Positions 36,452-51,356 of a stretch of DNA of 64,000 nucleotides are shown one piece after another. Numbering within the stretch: position 1 is the first letter of the stretch; the number at the start of each line of letters is the position of its first letter. The position numbers and the translations under genes are program-made. Under the pieces are notes generated by a model. That model was not told where the DNA came from. It saw only the letters and a program-made list of their open reading frames with translations, and ran no database searches. Source of the stretch: Montifringilla adamsi (lineage: Eukaryota > Chordata > Aves > Passeriformes > Passeridae); NCBI GenBank assembly GCA_017590115.1, contig JAGGNK010012114.1, positions 3,620,389 to 3,684,388 on the forward strand, in the 5' to 3' direction.

Positions 36452-39400
36452 GAGAAGTAATGTTTGCTATCTTCCTTCTCATTACACTGGAATTTAAACT
36501 TAATTACTGTCGAGTGAAACTGTATTCTTTTAGTTGTATAATCTGGCAACTGCACATTAAACCTTATGTTTGTTCAAGAGGTTGTGATTGAAGTTTCCTT
36601 TTAAATGTGAATTTGTTGTGATAATTAGATTATTCTGTTTAAACCCAGATGTTTGAGTCTAGAAATCAAACATAATTTAACTTGATTGATTAGACAGAAT
36701 GATTGAAATCTTTCATAAGAGAATTGAAATATGTGGGGCATCATTCTTTTTGGTACTGAAGCAGGACTGAGGGGTTAATTCTTTAGGTCTGTTCCCAGAC
36801 CCTGCACAAGGTTTCCCAATTAGTATTTCTAAAATCTGCTGATTAGTAGGAAAAAGATTCAGCAACAACTCGTTTGTTATTTGTGTAACTTTTGTAGGTA
36901 TAACCAGAAAAAAATATTTCTCTGACAGACCAGTTGGTAATGATGGAAAAACTAAAAAAAATGCACAGTTTTGATTTGAATGTTTTCAGTGAGATGAATC
37001 ACCATGTTTGTTCTCCTTGAAGTGCACAACCATGCTCCAAAGCCGTGTCCCCTGCCAAAACTGCAAGCAATAGCTCCTCTGTCCTGGGGAATGCATCCCT
37101 TCTGTGTGCATGTGTGCATGATTCTGTTTTTAAGGGCTTGGTACTGGGCTGGAGGTCAGCAGCTGAATGCATTCATTTGAGCTCAAAATGTTGACATGAG
37201 AAGTTTGGGGTGTTGGAAGTCAGTTATGGATGCTGTTATGCTGTAGAAACACTGTCAGTATTTTTTGCAGTTTGGTAACTGTTTGCTTAGAGAAAAAATG
37301 GGGCCAAAGAAATTTGAATCAGGAGAATTGCTGTTGGGAACAGCTTTTCTGATACCTGTAAATTTTTTTTTTTTAATCTCCTTTATCCACACACATGTGT
37401 GTTGTCTATGTGGACAACTCAAGATGAGGCCTTTTTTAATAAAAATTTCACAGCACCTAGCATTCTTTAAATAAAACACAAGTTGAGGAAGCAACAACAA
37501 AAGGAGCTCCAGTACAGTAATATCTGCTGATGGTGTTCCTTTTTTTCTTTCTGTTGGTAGCACTGCAGTACTTTGCTATATGGGTTGTAGCTGAAATTTT
37601 ATTTTTTCAACAAGGTCAGACATAAAGTAATTTACAGTCCTATAGTTTATAGGAGGGTTCAGCCAGCAACAGAAATTATATCACTGACAGGGCTGTCTAG
37701 TGCACAGTTTTTTTCAGCTGATGTAGGACATTTCTTGGCTGTGGATGTGTGATGGGTTAATGACAAAGTAGCAAGCAATAATCAAATTGCTATTGTAGGA
37801 AATTATCAATTCATCCATCTATTGTATAGATAGATCTATTTGCAAAGTCAAAAAAAAAAATGTAAGAAGGAAGGGCAGAAGTCTGCTTGCTGCTGGATAA
37901 GCCCAAAGGAGAGTTTTCTTATCCTTGCATTGCAAACTGCTACCTCAGATGCCATATCTGGTTTTGCTAATTAGAGCTGCTTTATTTCAGGCTTGTCATA
38001 AAAGAGGGCATACCTTTTGTCTGTGTTTGCATTATAAATACCTTGAAAGCAGCATATTGAAAATGACAGGTATTTTTCAATTTGTGCATGTGGGTTCAGA
38101 CAGTCTAATTAATCCTACTTGAGAACTGGGCAGGATGATCCTGCAATGGGTACATGGCTTAGAAGTTTTGTCTTACTATGTTTGAACTTGTGTATTTCTG
38201 TGTCTGCAGAGCAAGAGAAGAGATTGAAGTATAAGTTGTGCTGAAAAGATTTCTGTCCTCATTTTCATTTCCAGTCAGGCAAAATTCTTCTGGTTGACAG
38301 TGTCCTGCCCCTGGGGAACACACAACAGGGCAAGGCACTTTGTTCCATGCTGAGTGGAACAGTTATCTTTGGCAGGTCAAGGGAAGGGAGGGTGCCCAGC
38401 TCTGCTGACTGAGAAAGAGCATGGGAGTCGATCTTCCTTCATGAAAGAAAAAGAAGGAATGTGCCTGGTGGACTCCAGGAAGAAGGAGTTTGCTCTCCAT
38501 CTCCTTCATTGTCCAGCACCTGGGAGAAAGCAACCACATCTCTCGATCCTGGTTTTTTGGGATAATACCTGCCTTCAGAGCTTACCAGTATTCAGCTAAG
38601 AGAAAATAAGTCACAAGTCAGCTTAATTAAAATGTACATTAAAAGATATATTCCAAATTTAGTCATCCTTTGAACATCAAGTGCTAGCTTTTTATTTATG
38701 GGAAGCACAAGCAATCTACTTTAAGCTGTCCAAAAAAGGAGGGAAGATACAATCTGTCCCCATGAGCCTGCAGCAGAAATAATGTTCTCATCTTTTGGGG
38801 AATGTAAGGGTGTGTGTGAAGAAGGGGAGTAATCTGTTCCGGTATTAGGAAAGCCAAATCTGTTCTTGCGTGAGGAAAGCCAAGTCCTTCTACGAGAAAG
38901 AGAGGCCCTACATGTCAGTGCTGGGAAGGGAAAGGATTGTGAGGAACTCCTTGAGATTCAGAAAGGAAGCATACAAGCATTTTTCACAGTCCTTATCGTG
39001 GAGGCATCAGAGTCTTCAGTCCTACAAACCAGTCCCATTCACTGTAAAAGTACTTTATTGTGGAGCATTGCCAATTTGCTACTTCTCCTTGCTAGTCAGA
39101 GGTTTGTGTTGCCCCTCCTGTCCACATGCTCCTCCATGCAGATCTGTGCAAGTTGTTTCTTCCTGCCTGGGACTGTAAGTAATACTTTTAGGATCCCAGG
39201 GGAAAAAAAACCATGGTAGTCTTCTGAAAGAAAAAAAATTGCTTTCTTGCTCTGCATGGGGGAGTGATGTTATGGTAGGCATTGGTATATAATGAGGCAA
39301 ATTATCAATAAATTCACACCTTTTTTCCTCTGTGCTTTGAACATGTGAGAACACACTCAATTTTCATGTGTTGGGGGTTTTTAAAATAAATTTTTCTTTG

Positions 39401-42400
39401 GCATGTTCTCAGAGTGCTGTTTGTTCTGTGGCTGGACTTTTTCTGACTTCACAAGCAGGAAGTGGAGCTTCCTGGTAAGTGAACTAAGTAAAGGTCTTTC
39501 TCCTCTCTGAAAGTTTTGTCAAAGCATTTAGAAGCTCTGGTCTGTCTCATCAAGGTACCTCTATGGCTGATGCCTAGGAAAAGGTGGTCCTAACAACCCT
39601 GAGGTGTCAGGTAACAGGGACCTTCAGAGCTTCCAGAAAAGATTTTGTAGGTTAAGTGCTTTTTTCAAAGATACATTTTTCCATCAGAAGAGGGGAAGTA
39701 CCTGAAAATGTATTCTTTGGATTTCTTTGTTGCAGCAAGTCGTTGAGAGAAGACTCCCCAAAAAATCTATTATTATTGAGCCATCATAGTACACTTTTTT
39801 GGCATTATTGGTGATGTTGTTCAGGATACCAGCAGTTATGAATATATATGGTCATAGACACTGTAAAATTGACTTTTTCATAAGTTGAATATAGGAGTGC
39901 TCGTGCAAATAATCTCTTATACTTCAAGATGGTGTAGTGATGTATACCACAGAAAAATAATTCTGTTTTGGATTACACACAGGAAAATGTTAACAAAAAG
40001 AAATAGAGTAGAACATGATCAAGATTATCTCCTTTGCTTTCTCTAAGAGAGTGAGAATGCAAACCAAAAGAAAAATTTCTTCTTTTAAAAGATTAAACAT
40101 AACCTCAAATTCCACAGGGAGTTTGAATGTGGTTATTCCCATTTCTTAACATTAGACGGGAGACTCTGCCCAAAACCCATGTAAAGTTAGCAGAATTTAA
40201 CTGAGTCCTCATCCAAGTATGTGTACCTTTATGTGAAAGCAAAAGTGTTAAATATATGTAATTCTCTATAACTGGAAGGCTTATAAATAGGTACAGCAAT
40301 CTCATGCGTGAGCTGGTGCAGATGGTACAAGCTGTAAAGCAGCTACAGGTCTTTCTGAAGTCCAGCGGGAATCAGTGTTCCACAATCTAGCAGATGTCAG
40401 TGTCAGCACTTTCACTGGTGTAAACAGAAACAAGCCAATGCCCTTTAGTTGTAAGTGCTGTGTGGCTGTGCTGCGAGCTGGAGAGCCACTGCTCTGTGAC
40501 TGTGCAGGGAAGCACGGCCTGTAAGGCATGGGTCATGCTTGTGGGCATGGGGGGAAGATAATTTGGAGTCCAGCTGAGAGCATTGCACCTCAATGCCTGC
40601 TGGGATCTCCTCAGAGTTTTCTAGTGACTTCAGCACAGTCTGTGCATACAGCCTTAAGTCTCATTCAAAAGTCTCGATTCTCTGGGATCATGGTTTTTTG
40701 TGCATTTTTTCCTTCTAAATGCTGGCAGGAATTGGGACTTGGCTGTAGATCAGCTCCTGGCAGCTGATCAGTTCAATGTCCACATTATGGAGGCCAACCT
40801 ACAGTTAGTGGAAACTCTCTCTGCAGCGTTTGATATAAATCACATAGGCAGCAGAACTGCAGAGTAAGAAATAACAGCAATGGTTCATCAGCTATGCAGT
40901 CATCTTCCTTGTTCCTGCGCAGGAATTTCAGTTCTGTTGGGCAAGCCAGGAAGGATTCCTTTATGTTAAAAAAACACCTGGCAGACTTGTTAAAAACCCT
41001 TAACTGTGTGTTACTACTCATGAAGCAATTTTGCCGAATTCATTTAGATGCAGTCAGCTAATGAATCATTGCTTTTCCTGTGTCACCTGCCATTACAGGT
41101 GCAGGGTGTGGGGGAGGTTTGGGAAAAGGCCCTTGGTTGTCTGAGAAAGCCTTGGTATTTTTATTAGAGTCAAACTTTCATCAGTGAACACCAGAGCAAG
41201 GGTCTTCCCATCCTGATGCTGATGGATGTTATTTCATTGCTGTGATGATACTTGAAATCTGTCTTTTACACACAGAGTAGGTTTTTTCAGCTCCAGAAAA
41301 TTATCTGGAGGATTAGAAGTGTTTCAGTTTCAGTTTCAGTCATTAGCTGAGCGCTGGTGCAGTGAAAATTACTTCTCTTCCTGGGTCTCTCATTATTCGT
41401 TGTTGGAACCTGAATGCATGCGATCATTCCTGAAATAGCCATAGGAAGCACAAGCAATATAGAAGCATCTTTGTCTTGCTTCAGGGCTTTGGGCTGCATA
41501 GCTGAGCCTGCCCTAGTGTGGGACCTGGAAACAGCCTGCAGTCTCATCTGTGTGACAGTCTGGATTGTCCTTTGCAAATCCCTGCACATGGTATCAAAAA
41601 GGCAGAGGTTATTTCCCGCAGAAGAGAATGACTTTGCCTCGCTCTAGCAATGAGCCGGAGAATGGATTAGAGGCTTTTCCTATCTGCAAGGAAGCTCATC
41701 CATCATGCCCCATTCAGGCAGTCATACTCAGTGGGCTTGTTCTCTCTTGCTACACTGAACCTTTTTCTCCGTAGCTTGTCCAAAGAAGCAAAGCAAATAA
41801 TAACAGAGCTGCTGCTTTTGTAACTTGTACTACAGGCATTTGTCAATGCTGCTTTGACTTCCTTTTCTGTGCTGCTCTAATTCCCTGACGCTGCGCTAAG
41901 AAGCAGGTGTGAACAAATGTGTAAGGGTGCTTGTATTCTTCAGTATGTGGGTGAATGTGTGTCAGTAGTGTATTTGTGTGGTGCAGGGACTCAGCTTACT
42001 CTAACTATAATCTCTTTTCTTGCTTTTTCTGACCCACACCACCTCAATTTTAAGTTTGCCCATGCAATTACATTAGATGTTTGATGTTTCCTCTCAATAA
42101 TAGACCCTCAGTAATTAAAATTATCTTAAACTATTCTATTAGTTACAGGAATTGTGATTTTTATATTCAGAGGTTTATTGATTATATCTGCATTTAGCAT
42201 TTTCCCTTAAAATACACTGAATTAGAGTGATTAACCTTATGCCCGGGTTAACATACATTACCATTTGTCTGAGCACTATCCTGGAAATACCATATTTTTT
42301 GGGATCTGTTGACTTCTTGCTATGCCTTCTGTCTTCTTCATAACTGTGGAATGGTGGAATGAAGAAGAGAGTGGAAAATATATCATGTTGGCATATTGAG

Positions 42401-43893
42401 GTGATCTCTTTACTCAAAGGGCATTTTTGAGGATAGGGTACTTTCTAGTATTAACTTGTCCATAAAGATGCTTGGATTTTATGTGATTTAAAATTTGGGA
42501 ATTTATTGGGCATGAATCTAGACAGAGTAAAGCTCAGAGTCCTCCACTTGCAACTAGCAATTATTAGCAAGCTGCAGGTGCTACAATCTAGGATTGTTGT
42601 AAGCATCATGCTCATCTCAGAGGAAAAGCAAACTACATAGATTTTCTGTCTCAGAGTCAGATTTATTTTATTCTTTTAAAGCTTCTAAAAATACCAGCAA
42701 AAAAACATTGGCAATGAAAACTAATCATGAAAGATAGAGATCAATGAAATTGCTCTAAAGTTTTAACAGGAAAATCTTTCCTGTGATGTGAGCCTTTGAA
42801 ATCTGTCACTGTACGGGCACACAGGAGTGGATGGTTGTCTGAAGGAGAGACATTTCAGAGGTGGTGCTGAGAGGCAACGTTCCCAGTTAATTTTTGTTTT
42901 CTTAGTACTCAGAGACTTTGGTTTTTCCTTCTACCTCTGTCTATCCACAGCTATTTTAATATTTTCCCTTAGGGGTTGCATTTATTTTGTGGACATCCTT
43001 CATTTTTGGACATTTTGCGTTTTTGTACTAGTCTATTTCATGCTTTTCTCTATTACTTTTCTGTAAGGTATAGAGAAACTTGACATAACTCATTCATAAA
43101 CAAATTAGGGGCTAAAATTATAAATACATATAGAGAACTGTTTTCTTTTCCGATTTTTTTTTTTTTTAAATCTATCAGGGACAAACATAATTTTTTCTCA
43201 AAGACTTTGCCAGGTTTCCAGAAGAAAAAAAGCTTTCCTTTTTTTCTGCCTGTCATAACTCAGATTGCTTGTCCACACTGTGTCCTTGTGCTGAGCATCC
43301 CTGCCCAGAATATGATGCTGGGGTTTGGCCTGAGCTCTCCTGCCATGAATAAACTGTTGCAGTGTGGAGCAATTGGTGCACTCTGCAGTGGTGACTGTCA
43401 CTTTCAGGTAGTGTTTTGCCCACTGCTGGAGTTATTATCATGTAAATGGTAATGTTTTTGAAGTATTTGAAGTGCTACAGTAGATTAATTCACATTTTAG
43501 GGTAGGTATGTAGTTTAATGTGGTGTCAAACCACTTCATTACAAAGTTGATTGGTTGCCATTTGAAAAAAATAACCTGACAAGATTTGCTGTTTCTCTCC
43601 AAGGCTGGTTAATGAGTTGATTTTTGCACAAATGGATTTAGGGGCAGAACTGGCCAAATTGCACAACAGCTAAGCAATGTGCTCTGGTTAACAGCTGACT
43701 TAAACGTGATGATTTGCATTTCCTACAGTTTCATCACATTAAAACATGGACACTTCAATTTCAAGTGAATGAACAAATGTCCTGAAGAATACAGCTGGAG
43801 CTCATATTTAAGTGATTGAGTGTCTCTCGCATTATCTAAAAACAAAGGAGAGTTATTTGTGATTACACCAAGCTTTAAACATTGGGATATTAA
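36452..43893 (+). other. SEMA6A: Intron 1, distal part before the second CR1
   Basis: No gene or RNA is recognised. The sequence is ordinary AT-rich intron with short homopolymer runs, for example T near 37365 and 43157. Open frames of 60-120 codons are present at the density expected by chance. Confidence 0.65.
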
Positions 43894-44095
43894 AATCACA
43901 GAATTGTGAAAGTTGAGGTTAGAAGGGGCCTTAAAGATTGTCTACTTTCAACACCCTTGCAAGGACACTTTCTGCTAGACCAGGTTGACAACCTGACACT
44001 GAGCACTTCCAGCAATAGGAACCTCCACAATTTCTTTGAGCAACTTATTCCAGTGCCTCAGCACCATCCCAGTCTGAAGACATTTTCCCTTGACC
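43894..44095 (-). mobile_element. CR1 LINE 3'-end fragment
   Basis: The + strand shows the reverse complement of an avian CR1 tail: ATCACAGAATT, GGTTAGAAGGGGCCTTAAAG, ACACTTTCTGCTAGACCAGG, GAGCACTTCCAGCAATAGGA, then ATTCCAGTGCCTCAGCACCA and ACATTTTCCCTTGA. Each block matches the CR1 order. The copy is truncated, non-coding and diverged. The upper boundary is approximate because similarity fades after about 44095. LINE sense is the minus strand. Confidence 0.9.
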
Positions 44096-47000
44096 TATCT
44101 CTGCATGCCCTTGCAATGTTCATGTGGCAACTGAGACAAAGCCTGCTGGGCCATGTCTAACTTCTAATCAGTGACATTTGTAAATGTTGTTGTGAAAACA
44201 TATCAGACTTGGTGTTTTACCTTTGCTGTCCAAAAGGAGAAGAAAACAAAGGAAGGACACATTTTTTTCCTATTACATCTTTGGGTCACCTGCAGCTACA
44301 AAATTTTTATTCTGTCTATCAGATGAGGGAATAGAAGGTCAACTGACTGGCAGTGATATTTCCCAGGCAAAATGAGTGTTGGAGAGAGTAATGGTGTTGC
44401 TGGTACTGTAGCTGTTTTCTATTAAGCATGCCTAGATGAAACAGCAAAGTATATATTAGATATGGTGTTCTCTCCTTTCAAAAGGGAGTGATTGCTACAT
44501 TTAGCTCTCAAATCAATTCAGAATCTTGACAGAGTTTTGCTGAAGTCCCGCAAATAATCAATAGAGCTATTTTTATCTCCTAAATGAGTGAGGCTTTTAA
44601 AAATAAGAAAGACATCTTTGTAATGAACTGACCAAGCTGTTCCAGAGTTAGGTCTATTGCTCTATATGACTGGGGGTGTTGAGTGAAAGAAGTTATTTAG
44701 GCATTGCCTTTGTTCCATTCTGCAGGTTTATAACCCCAAAATAAAATTGCAAATATTTCTGGCAGTCATCCTCCAGGCACAGATGGCTTTCCTCCCAGTT
44801 TTGGCAAGACTGATTTCAGTATAAAACTGAGCAATTATTAGAAAGTGAAATATTGCATGATATAATATCACTACCACCACCATCAATATCATGACAAATG
44901 GAGCATTTGTTATTTCAGAGCCATGTGACAGAGCTAGTGCCACTGCATTACCCCTTCCTTTAAAACCTGTACCTGTGCTGCTGCTGGTGATGCACGGATA
45001 GAAGCATCTTGCTAGAGCAGATGCTTTAGCAAGGAACTGTGGCCATTTTCTCATTTGTGTTGGCTCTATATTTCAATGCAAATATCACTGAACAGGTGGC
45101 TGATGAGGCCCCTGTGGACTGTTTACAGTAAAGGTTACAACCAAAATCGATAGGCCTGAGATGCTTCTAATTCCATCTGGGAGATGTTCATCTTCCTTCT
45201 GACTGTTTCCCCTCTGAACAGCAGCATCCTATTAACACTGCAGTCATCAGAGATGTCTCACTCAGGTGAGAAGAGGGCTTCTTCTACTTAGGCCTCCATT
45301 TGTTCTTTGCCTTTTCTTTTTGGGCTGCACTGGAGGGAGCAGCAATGTGGATCTTGACAGGACAGGTTGCCAGCATTAAGCATGCTGAGTTTTGCCTACT
45401 GACTTGACACCTGCTACTCCCATTTGACAGGCTGAGGTTCATCACTGCTGCCCGGGGGTTGTCCAGATCTTTTTGGTTTATCGCTTACTGAGGCAGGAGG
45501 TAGTGATGCCACATATCGTTGGTGACATTATTGTGTGAAGTATGGCCTTGTAAAGGTGCAAATTAGGGGAGAGAAAAGTTGGTATAGGCCCAGGTTTGCA
45601 TAAACCTGAATGAAAAAAAAGCAATTACCCCCGAAACTTGTGTGAAAATACTTTGGGCAGAAATTTTATTTTAGATGCATTTTTGCAAGTCTTTGTGAGA
45701 AAATCTTCATAGCTCATGTATCTGTGTTTCATTAAACTAGTAATGAAGTTCATATTATTCTTTTTAATGAAGGTAGATACTGTTGCTTACTATATGAGGC
45801 AAAATTGCTCTTATTGGTGTCTTTCCCTTGGGCCTGATCGTCATGCCTGGCATGCAGCCCACAGCAGCTGGGCAATGAGTAAGCAGTACTGAATCCAATT
45901 AAAATGCTAGTAAAGCATGTGCAACAGGGGGCACCCATGCAGTCCTCTTATAGTCAGGGAGGACTTTTTGATATGCACAAATGAGAGAGAGTGGTGCTTC
46001 ATACACAGAATTTAGGGACCACAGTGTTGCCAGACAGGTGTGGGCTTGCCTTGGGCACTGCCTCTGTCCCCTCACCAGTGTTCAGGAGCAACCCCTTGTT
46101 ACCATGAGATCTGAAGGAGTACAGGTGATTACCCCAATGCCTTCATGCTCCAGTGTCTCTGGCATAAGCGCCAGCTACCTGGAGTGCAAGAGTGCTTTTT
46201 TGGCCACATGAAATGTATGGCCAGCTGTAGAGACCACAGGAGCAGAACAGGAGAGGAAAGACGAATGGTGGCTGCACCATCAGTCACAAAGAGATGTTGG
46301 AAGTTGGTAGTGATGATGGGCATGGAGCTGGCATTGAGTCTCTGTAGCCACCTGCACCACCATTCAGGTGACTGAGCAGCAATTGGTGGAGAAAGGACAG
46401 CATGGCTGAAAAAGCTGTCCATCCCAGGCACTGCCCTGCCATTGCCAATTCAGTTGCAGTGTCTGGCACTCCATGCTGTGTCTTTCTGATAGCCACTTGT
46501 GTCTCATCTCTCCTGAGCTTCCTAAGCACCTGCTGAGCTTCTGTTCACTCACATCTGTCTGATCCCCTCGGCACCACTCAGACCAGGCATTTTGCATGAG
46601 CCCTTCTGCTGTGTGGTGCAGCCATGCGAGGTGACTGAGCAGCAGCTAACACACTACACAGGCAGGCATCGAGAAAAGATGCTCTCCTGAACAGTTCTGC
46701 TGGTGCTAGCCTAACTTTCCTCATTCTCTGGGAGCTGCAGCCTTCAGGTTGTATTCCTCTCTTATGTTTTTGTTGTTGCATTATTCCTAATTCCTTCCTC
46801 TGACTTGCACGGAACTCTTGTCTTTCACTTTCTAGAAACTGTGAATTTAAAAGGGTAAATAGCAGTGACAGTGTCGTCCACTCAGAGATTTCCAAAGGAA
46901 AATTAGCTGAATTTAAATTTAGCCGAGGGACTTGAAGGATGTTTGCCAGTCTCTCATGGCAAATCTGTACCATAGCTGAGAACAGCAGGCAGGTTGGCCA

Positions 47001-48277
47001 ACTGGTTTCTGTGCTCTGCCTTCAGCACAGCAAGGAGGCATGGCTGTGTAGATCAATGCTTTTTGTGTAAGTGAGTCTCTTTTGATGAGACACTGGTGTA
47101 GGACTTGGGCTCCTAAATCACCTGTGTGCTTTTAAATCTCTTACCACAGAAGAATCTCCAATCTTTTAACCTCTGTTATGAAACTCAAATCAGTTTCTTC
47201 CCTGCTTTTTAAAAGTACTTTTGCTTTTGCTGGTTATGATTCTAAGTGCTATTTGCTGAGTATTTGCAGGACCAGTTCATGTAGGCTGCTGCTTTCCCTG
47301 TTGTGCATTTTTCCTTATACAGTAGTTCAAATTCATCTGGCTTTACTTTTTAGTAAATGTTTGGTTAAATGCTGTTTCCTCTTGCTGGACTGTCTTTTTG
47401 AAGAATAAATTATTTCTACATATTTATGGAAATGAAAGAGTTTATTGAAGACAGTCACAGGTTTTTAGGGCCAGTAGGTTTTCTGGCCTTGCTTCATGCA
47501 TAACACGGACCATGGAATTTTGTCTGGTGATTCTCACATTAAGCTTAATAATTTGTGAATCGAAGTGCAGCTGTTTTGTATGAACACAACGCATCATGGT
47601 AGAAAGAAGTTTTGTAATAAATGAATATAACAAGATCTATTCATTATACAGCAGTCTTACTGTGCCATGGGAAAATTCTGACATAGTTGCATACTTTAAT
47701 TTTTCTTGGAGTTACACCGGGATTAGCTGAATGAACAGTGAAGTTGAAGCAACAAGATGGGAGGTTTTCTAACATGGAAGAGCATCCCTTTCATTAGAGA
47801 TGTGCCTTTGCAGTCATTGCTGTTGCTGTTGAATTTGTTCTCAGGATCAAATCTGCCCTTGCACTTTTATGGAGTTTACCAGGAAGTTGTCTTTTCCGTT
47901 GAGATTTTCATTGGATTGTGTAACCCTTCTGGAACAAACTAGCTGTAGATAAAATAACCTGCCTACTAGGTTATTGTGGCAGGAGCCACGTAATTTTTTC
48001 CTTGGCCAAGCAGATATTCTGTATGCATTTCCATGCAGACTGTTGGAAATGCTAAAAATATCAGACAGCAAAAAGCAAAGCTCGTCATGGTGGCTCCTTG
48101 TTAGCTTGAATAGTCATGGATAGCCATTGTGGAAAGAACTTGGCAAAGTAAAATTAGACTTTTCTCCTTGTTTTGAAATGATTATTACTTTCTTGTCTTC
48201 AGAAACTCCTTCATGCCAACAGCATGAATTTTACAAAAGTAAATGATTCTATGTCAAGCATGTATGTGTGGGTGATT

Positions 48278-48336
48278 ATGTATATGTACATGTACATGTA
48301 CATGTACATGTATATGTATATGTATATGTATACATA
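48278..48336. repeat. (TACATG)/(TATATG) compound microsatellite
   Basis: GTACAT units are followed by GTATAT units in a 59-bp tandem block. Being self-complementary in part (ACATGT, TGTACA), it can fold into hairpins. Confidence 0.9.
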
Positions 48337-51300
48337 GGCTTTGACTAAAAATAATAGTAATAGCAACTATCTTGTACTAGTATTCAAACATCCTACTCAA
48401 AAGTGATTCATCTTCAGGCTGAAGTGTACAAACAGAGAAACCTATTCCACCTCAGAAGGCAAAACTTTGATTTCTATATATTTTGATTAAGAGATCATGT
48501 TGTTTGTTTATACGTAATTATAATACAACAAAAAGGAGTGAACACATAAGTGGCCACGAGGAGATGTCTTACACAGGTATTAGAAACATCCGCTTCAGAA
48601 AGAATAATCAGAGCACCAATGTATGTTCCAAAATATTTGTATATTCTTTGGTTTAGAAAAGCAACAAGCAAATTATTTGCGGTTTTTTTAGAAGCTTGGA
48701 AGAAATCTAATCTATTGTGCCAATTCGATGGCTGCAAGTCACTGGGTTAGACATAGACTATAAAACGTTCTCTTAAATATTTTTAGGGCTAATATTTTAA
48801 TAGCATGCTTGATAATAAAAGACCGCCAAGGTTCACTCGTTTTGGCAGTAGCTTCCTTCAACAAGAGTTACAATGTTTTGACCCAGGAGAACTGGAGTTC
48901 TCAGACCCAGTTCTCTCTCAACCAGTATGGTTTAGTGCAGGCCAGATTGAATTGCAGTTCAGATCTCTGCATGAAAGGTGGAGAGTTCTTCATTGATGTT
49001 TGCAAAACTTTTATTTTGGAACAGTGCTGTACTCACTTGGCATCACTGTATAGCTACTCGTCTTCATCAGACACTGTGCTCACAAACACTTTTGAACAAA
49101 AGTAGTTTCAGCACAGTTGCGAGTGAGAACATTTGCATCAATCCCAGGGGCCCAACCACAGTGAAAATTGTCCTAAAAATAAGTGTGACCTTGAATCAGC
49201 ACTTTTCTGAAATTCCACTGAAACAGTATGGCTCTTTCTGTCATTGTAAGAACTGCAAAAGTGACAATATGTTTGAATAATTACTTCTGGAAAAAAGCTG
49301 CTTTGGATACAATTTAGTCCTCCTCAGTGCTAATTTATTGGCACAGACACTGATACACGTGTAGTCAACTTGAATTATTGACATGTCAAAGCAGATACTT
49401 TGCATACACATTTTGTGAATTTGAACAACCATGTTGGCATCAGAGCAACAGAGATTTATGCTTTTTCCTCTCTTCTCCCTCTTTTCTTCTCCAGAAGAGT
49501 CCCCTTAAGAAGGAGAGAGAATTTCATATAAACCTACCAATCTATGACAGTTCATTTGTCAGTTTGGTTTTTTTTCCCAGGTAAACGTAAGCAGATCTGG
49601 CCCAATAGCATGTGCATGAAATCACAAAGTAAGCGTGCTGGGACTTGTTCATTTTCCTGGAAGCTGTCTCCCACACAGATGTACATGGAGCAGTACACAA
49701 GTCTGAATGAGAATTAGAGACTGATGGTGCAGAATCACCCATGGGACAAGTTTTTCAGGCTCTGAAGGGGAGCGGCAGAGCTGTGTCTGCAGTACTGTGG
49801 TGCTTTCCTCACAGCACACACGTTGTCAGATGGTGGATTTTGTGATGAAAGGGAGCAGCAGAAAGCAGCTATTCTTGTGCTCTGGAGTCTCCTTGTGAGC
49901 CAAGTGGTTTGGATTGTTAGCCTGCAGACTGATACTGTAGATTAATACAGTGGAAGTGGAACAATTGGATTGCTTCCTAAGTTCTTCTCATTGAACTGTT
50001 GTTCCATGTGTACATTTCAGAAAAGATTTTTACATTGGATTGTAGCAATTTCAAAGAGAAAATAATTTCAATCAGTTTGTGTAGTAAGGAATTTCATTTT
50101 GCCATTTTGCTGTGTACTTACAAGAGCAAAATTTTTAACCCAGTAAAGTGCCATTTTGAAAAATTGCATAGAGATAAAGGAAATAGCACCTTTAATGTGT
50201 ATGTATTGCTTTTAATTATAACCTTTAGAGGGAAACTGTTTTTCCAAGCCTGCTATTTACTTCTGCTCCTTATTTCTTCTTTGGGCATTCCAAAGGGTCC
50301 CAAATGGCAACAAATAGAAAGAAACAGGTTCTACCCCAGAGAGCTAACAGTCAAGAGAAAATGTAAGAGGCTAGAAAGACAAATGGAGGAAATGCATAAA
50401 GAAAGCATCTGCAGGCAAATATAGGTGTGCTAGTAATCTTAGAGATCTATTGGCTTAAACAGTGCTAGATGGAAATACTTCTATTGGGGCTGGTATGTAC
50501 TATCTTTTACTATGCATTCTCCTATAAGTTATAATAGACAGACAGTGTCTGCATTGTATTGCATTTATTTTTGCTATTTTTATCCTTCACCATCTATCTG
50601 AAATTTTGTTCTGTTGTCAGTCACTGCCTTACGTTATTTTTTTTTTTCCTATTCTTGGTCTAATTTGGTCTCCCAGTTATTTTGTTAATAGAAATAGAGA
50701 AGCAGCCAAAATTCCAATTTTTGTGTTGAAATAATAATAGACTAACACAGAGAGTCTAATAAATCAGCAGTCCTTATGGACTCTATCACCCTGCAACAGA
50801 ACCCCCGCTCCAAACCATTTATAGCAACTGAAATTTTATTTGAAAGCAAATATCTGATGAGGCAAATTAATTATTATGACATTTTTGTATTGGTTAAAAA
50901 ATGAGGAATCCAACGTTTAATACTTGCTAATGCTTTTTTTGGCATCAAGAAAGGAGGCACAGGTATCTAATATTAAATAGTGCTGCAGAAGGTCAAGTTA
51001 GCACTTTGTTTGCCAAATTAAGTTTCAAAGACTATGTAGGTTATGAAGTTTGACTTTCTGTCCATAAATCTTGAGTGACTGACAAACCACTGTAAAATAG
51101 CTTTGTTCAAAAGGAATCTTTGGAAGGCAGCATCAAAGGTTTGAAACTCTGGAAGGGATGAAAAGAAAACCCCACTTTTTCACTGATTTCCCCTACAGAT
51201 CAATGTCTCTGTGAAATTTGCCTGGGAATTATGAAGTATTTACTGTATTATGTGCTGGTTTTTTTCACTGTGTCCAAAGGCCCCAGTGGTTCCTTTTATC

Positions 51301-51337
51301 TTAAAGATTTAGGGATATTTTTGTACATGAAATCTGA

Positions 51338-51356
51338 ATGAATGAATGAATGAATG
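51338..51356. repeat. (GAAT)n short tandem repeat
   Basis: About four and a half GAAT units occur in tandem, too short to be strongly unstable. Confidence 0.8.

Noticed and set aside
49999..50424. A 141-codon + strand frame close to the coding exons
   Set aside because: It is AT-driven, has no match to semaphorin or other known sequence, and carries no splice context linking it to SEMA6A.
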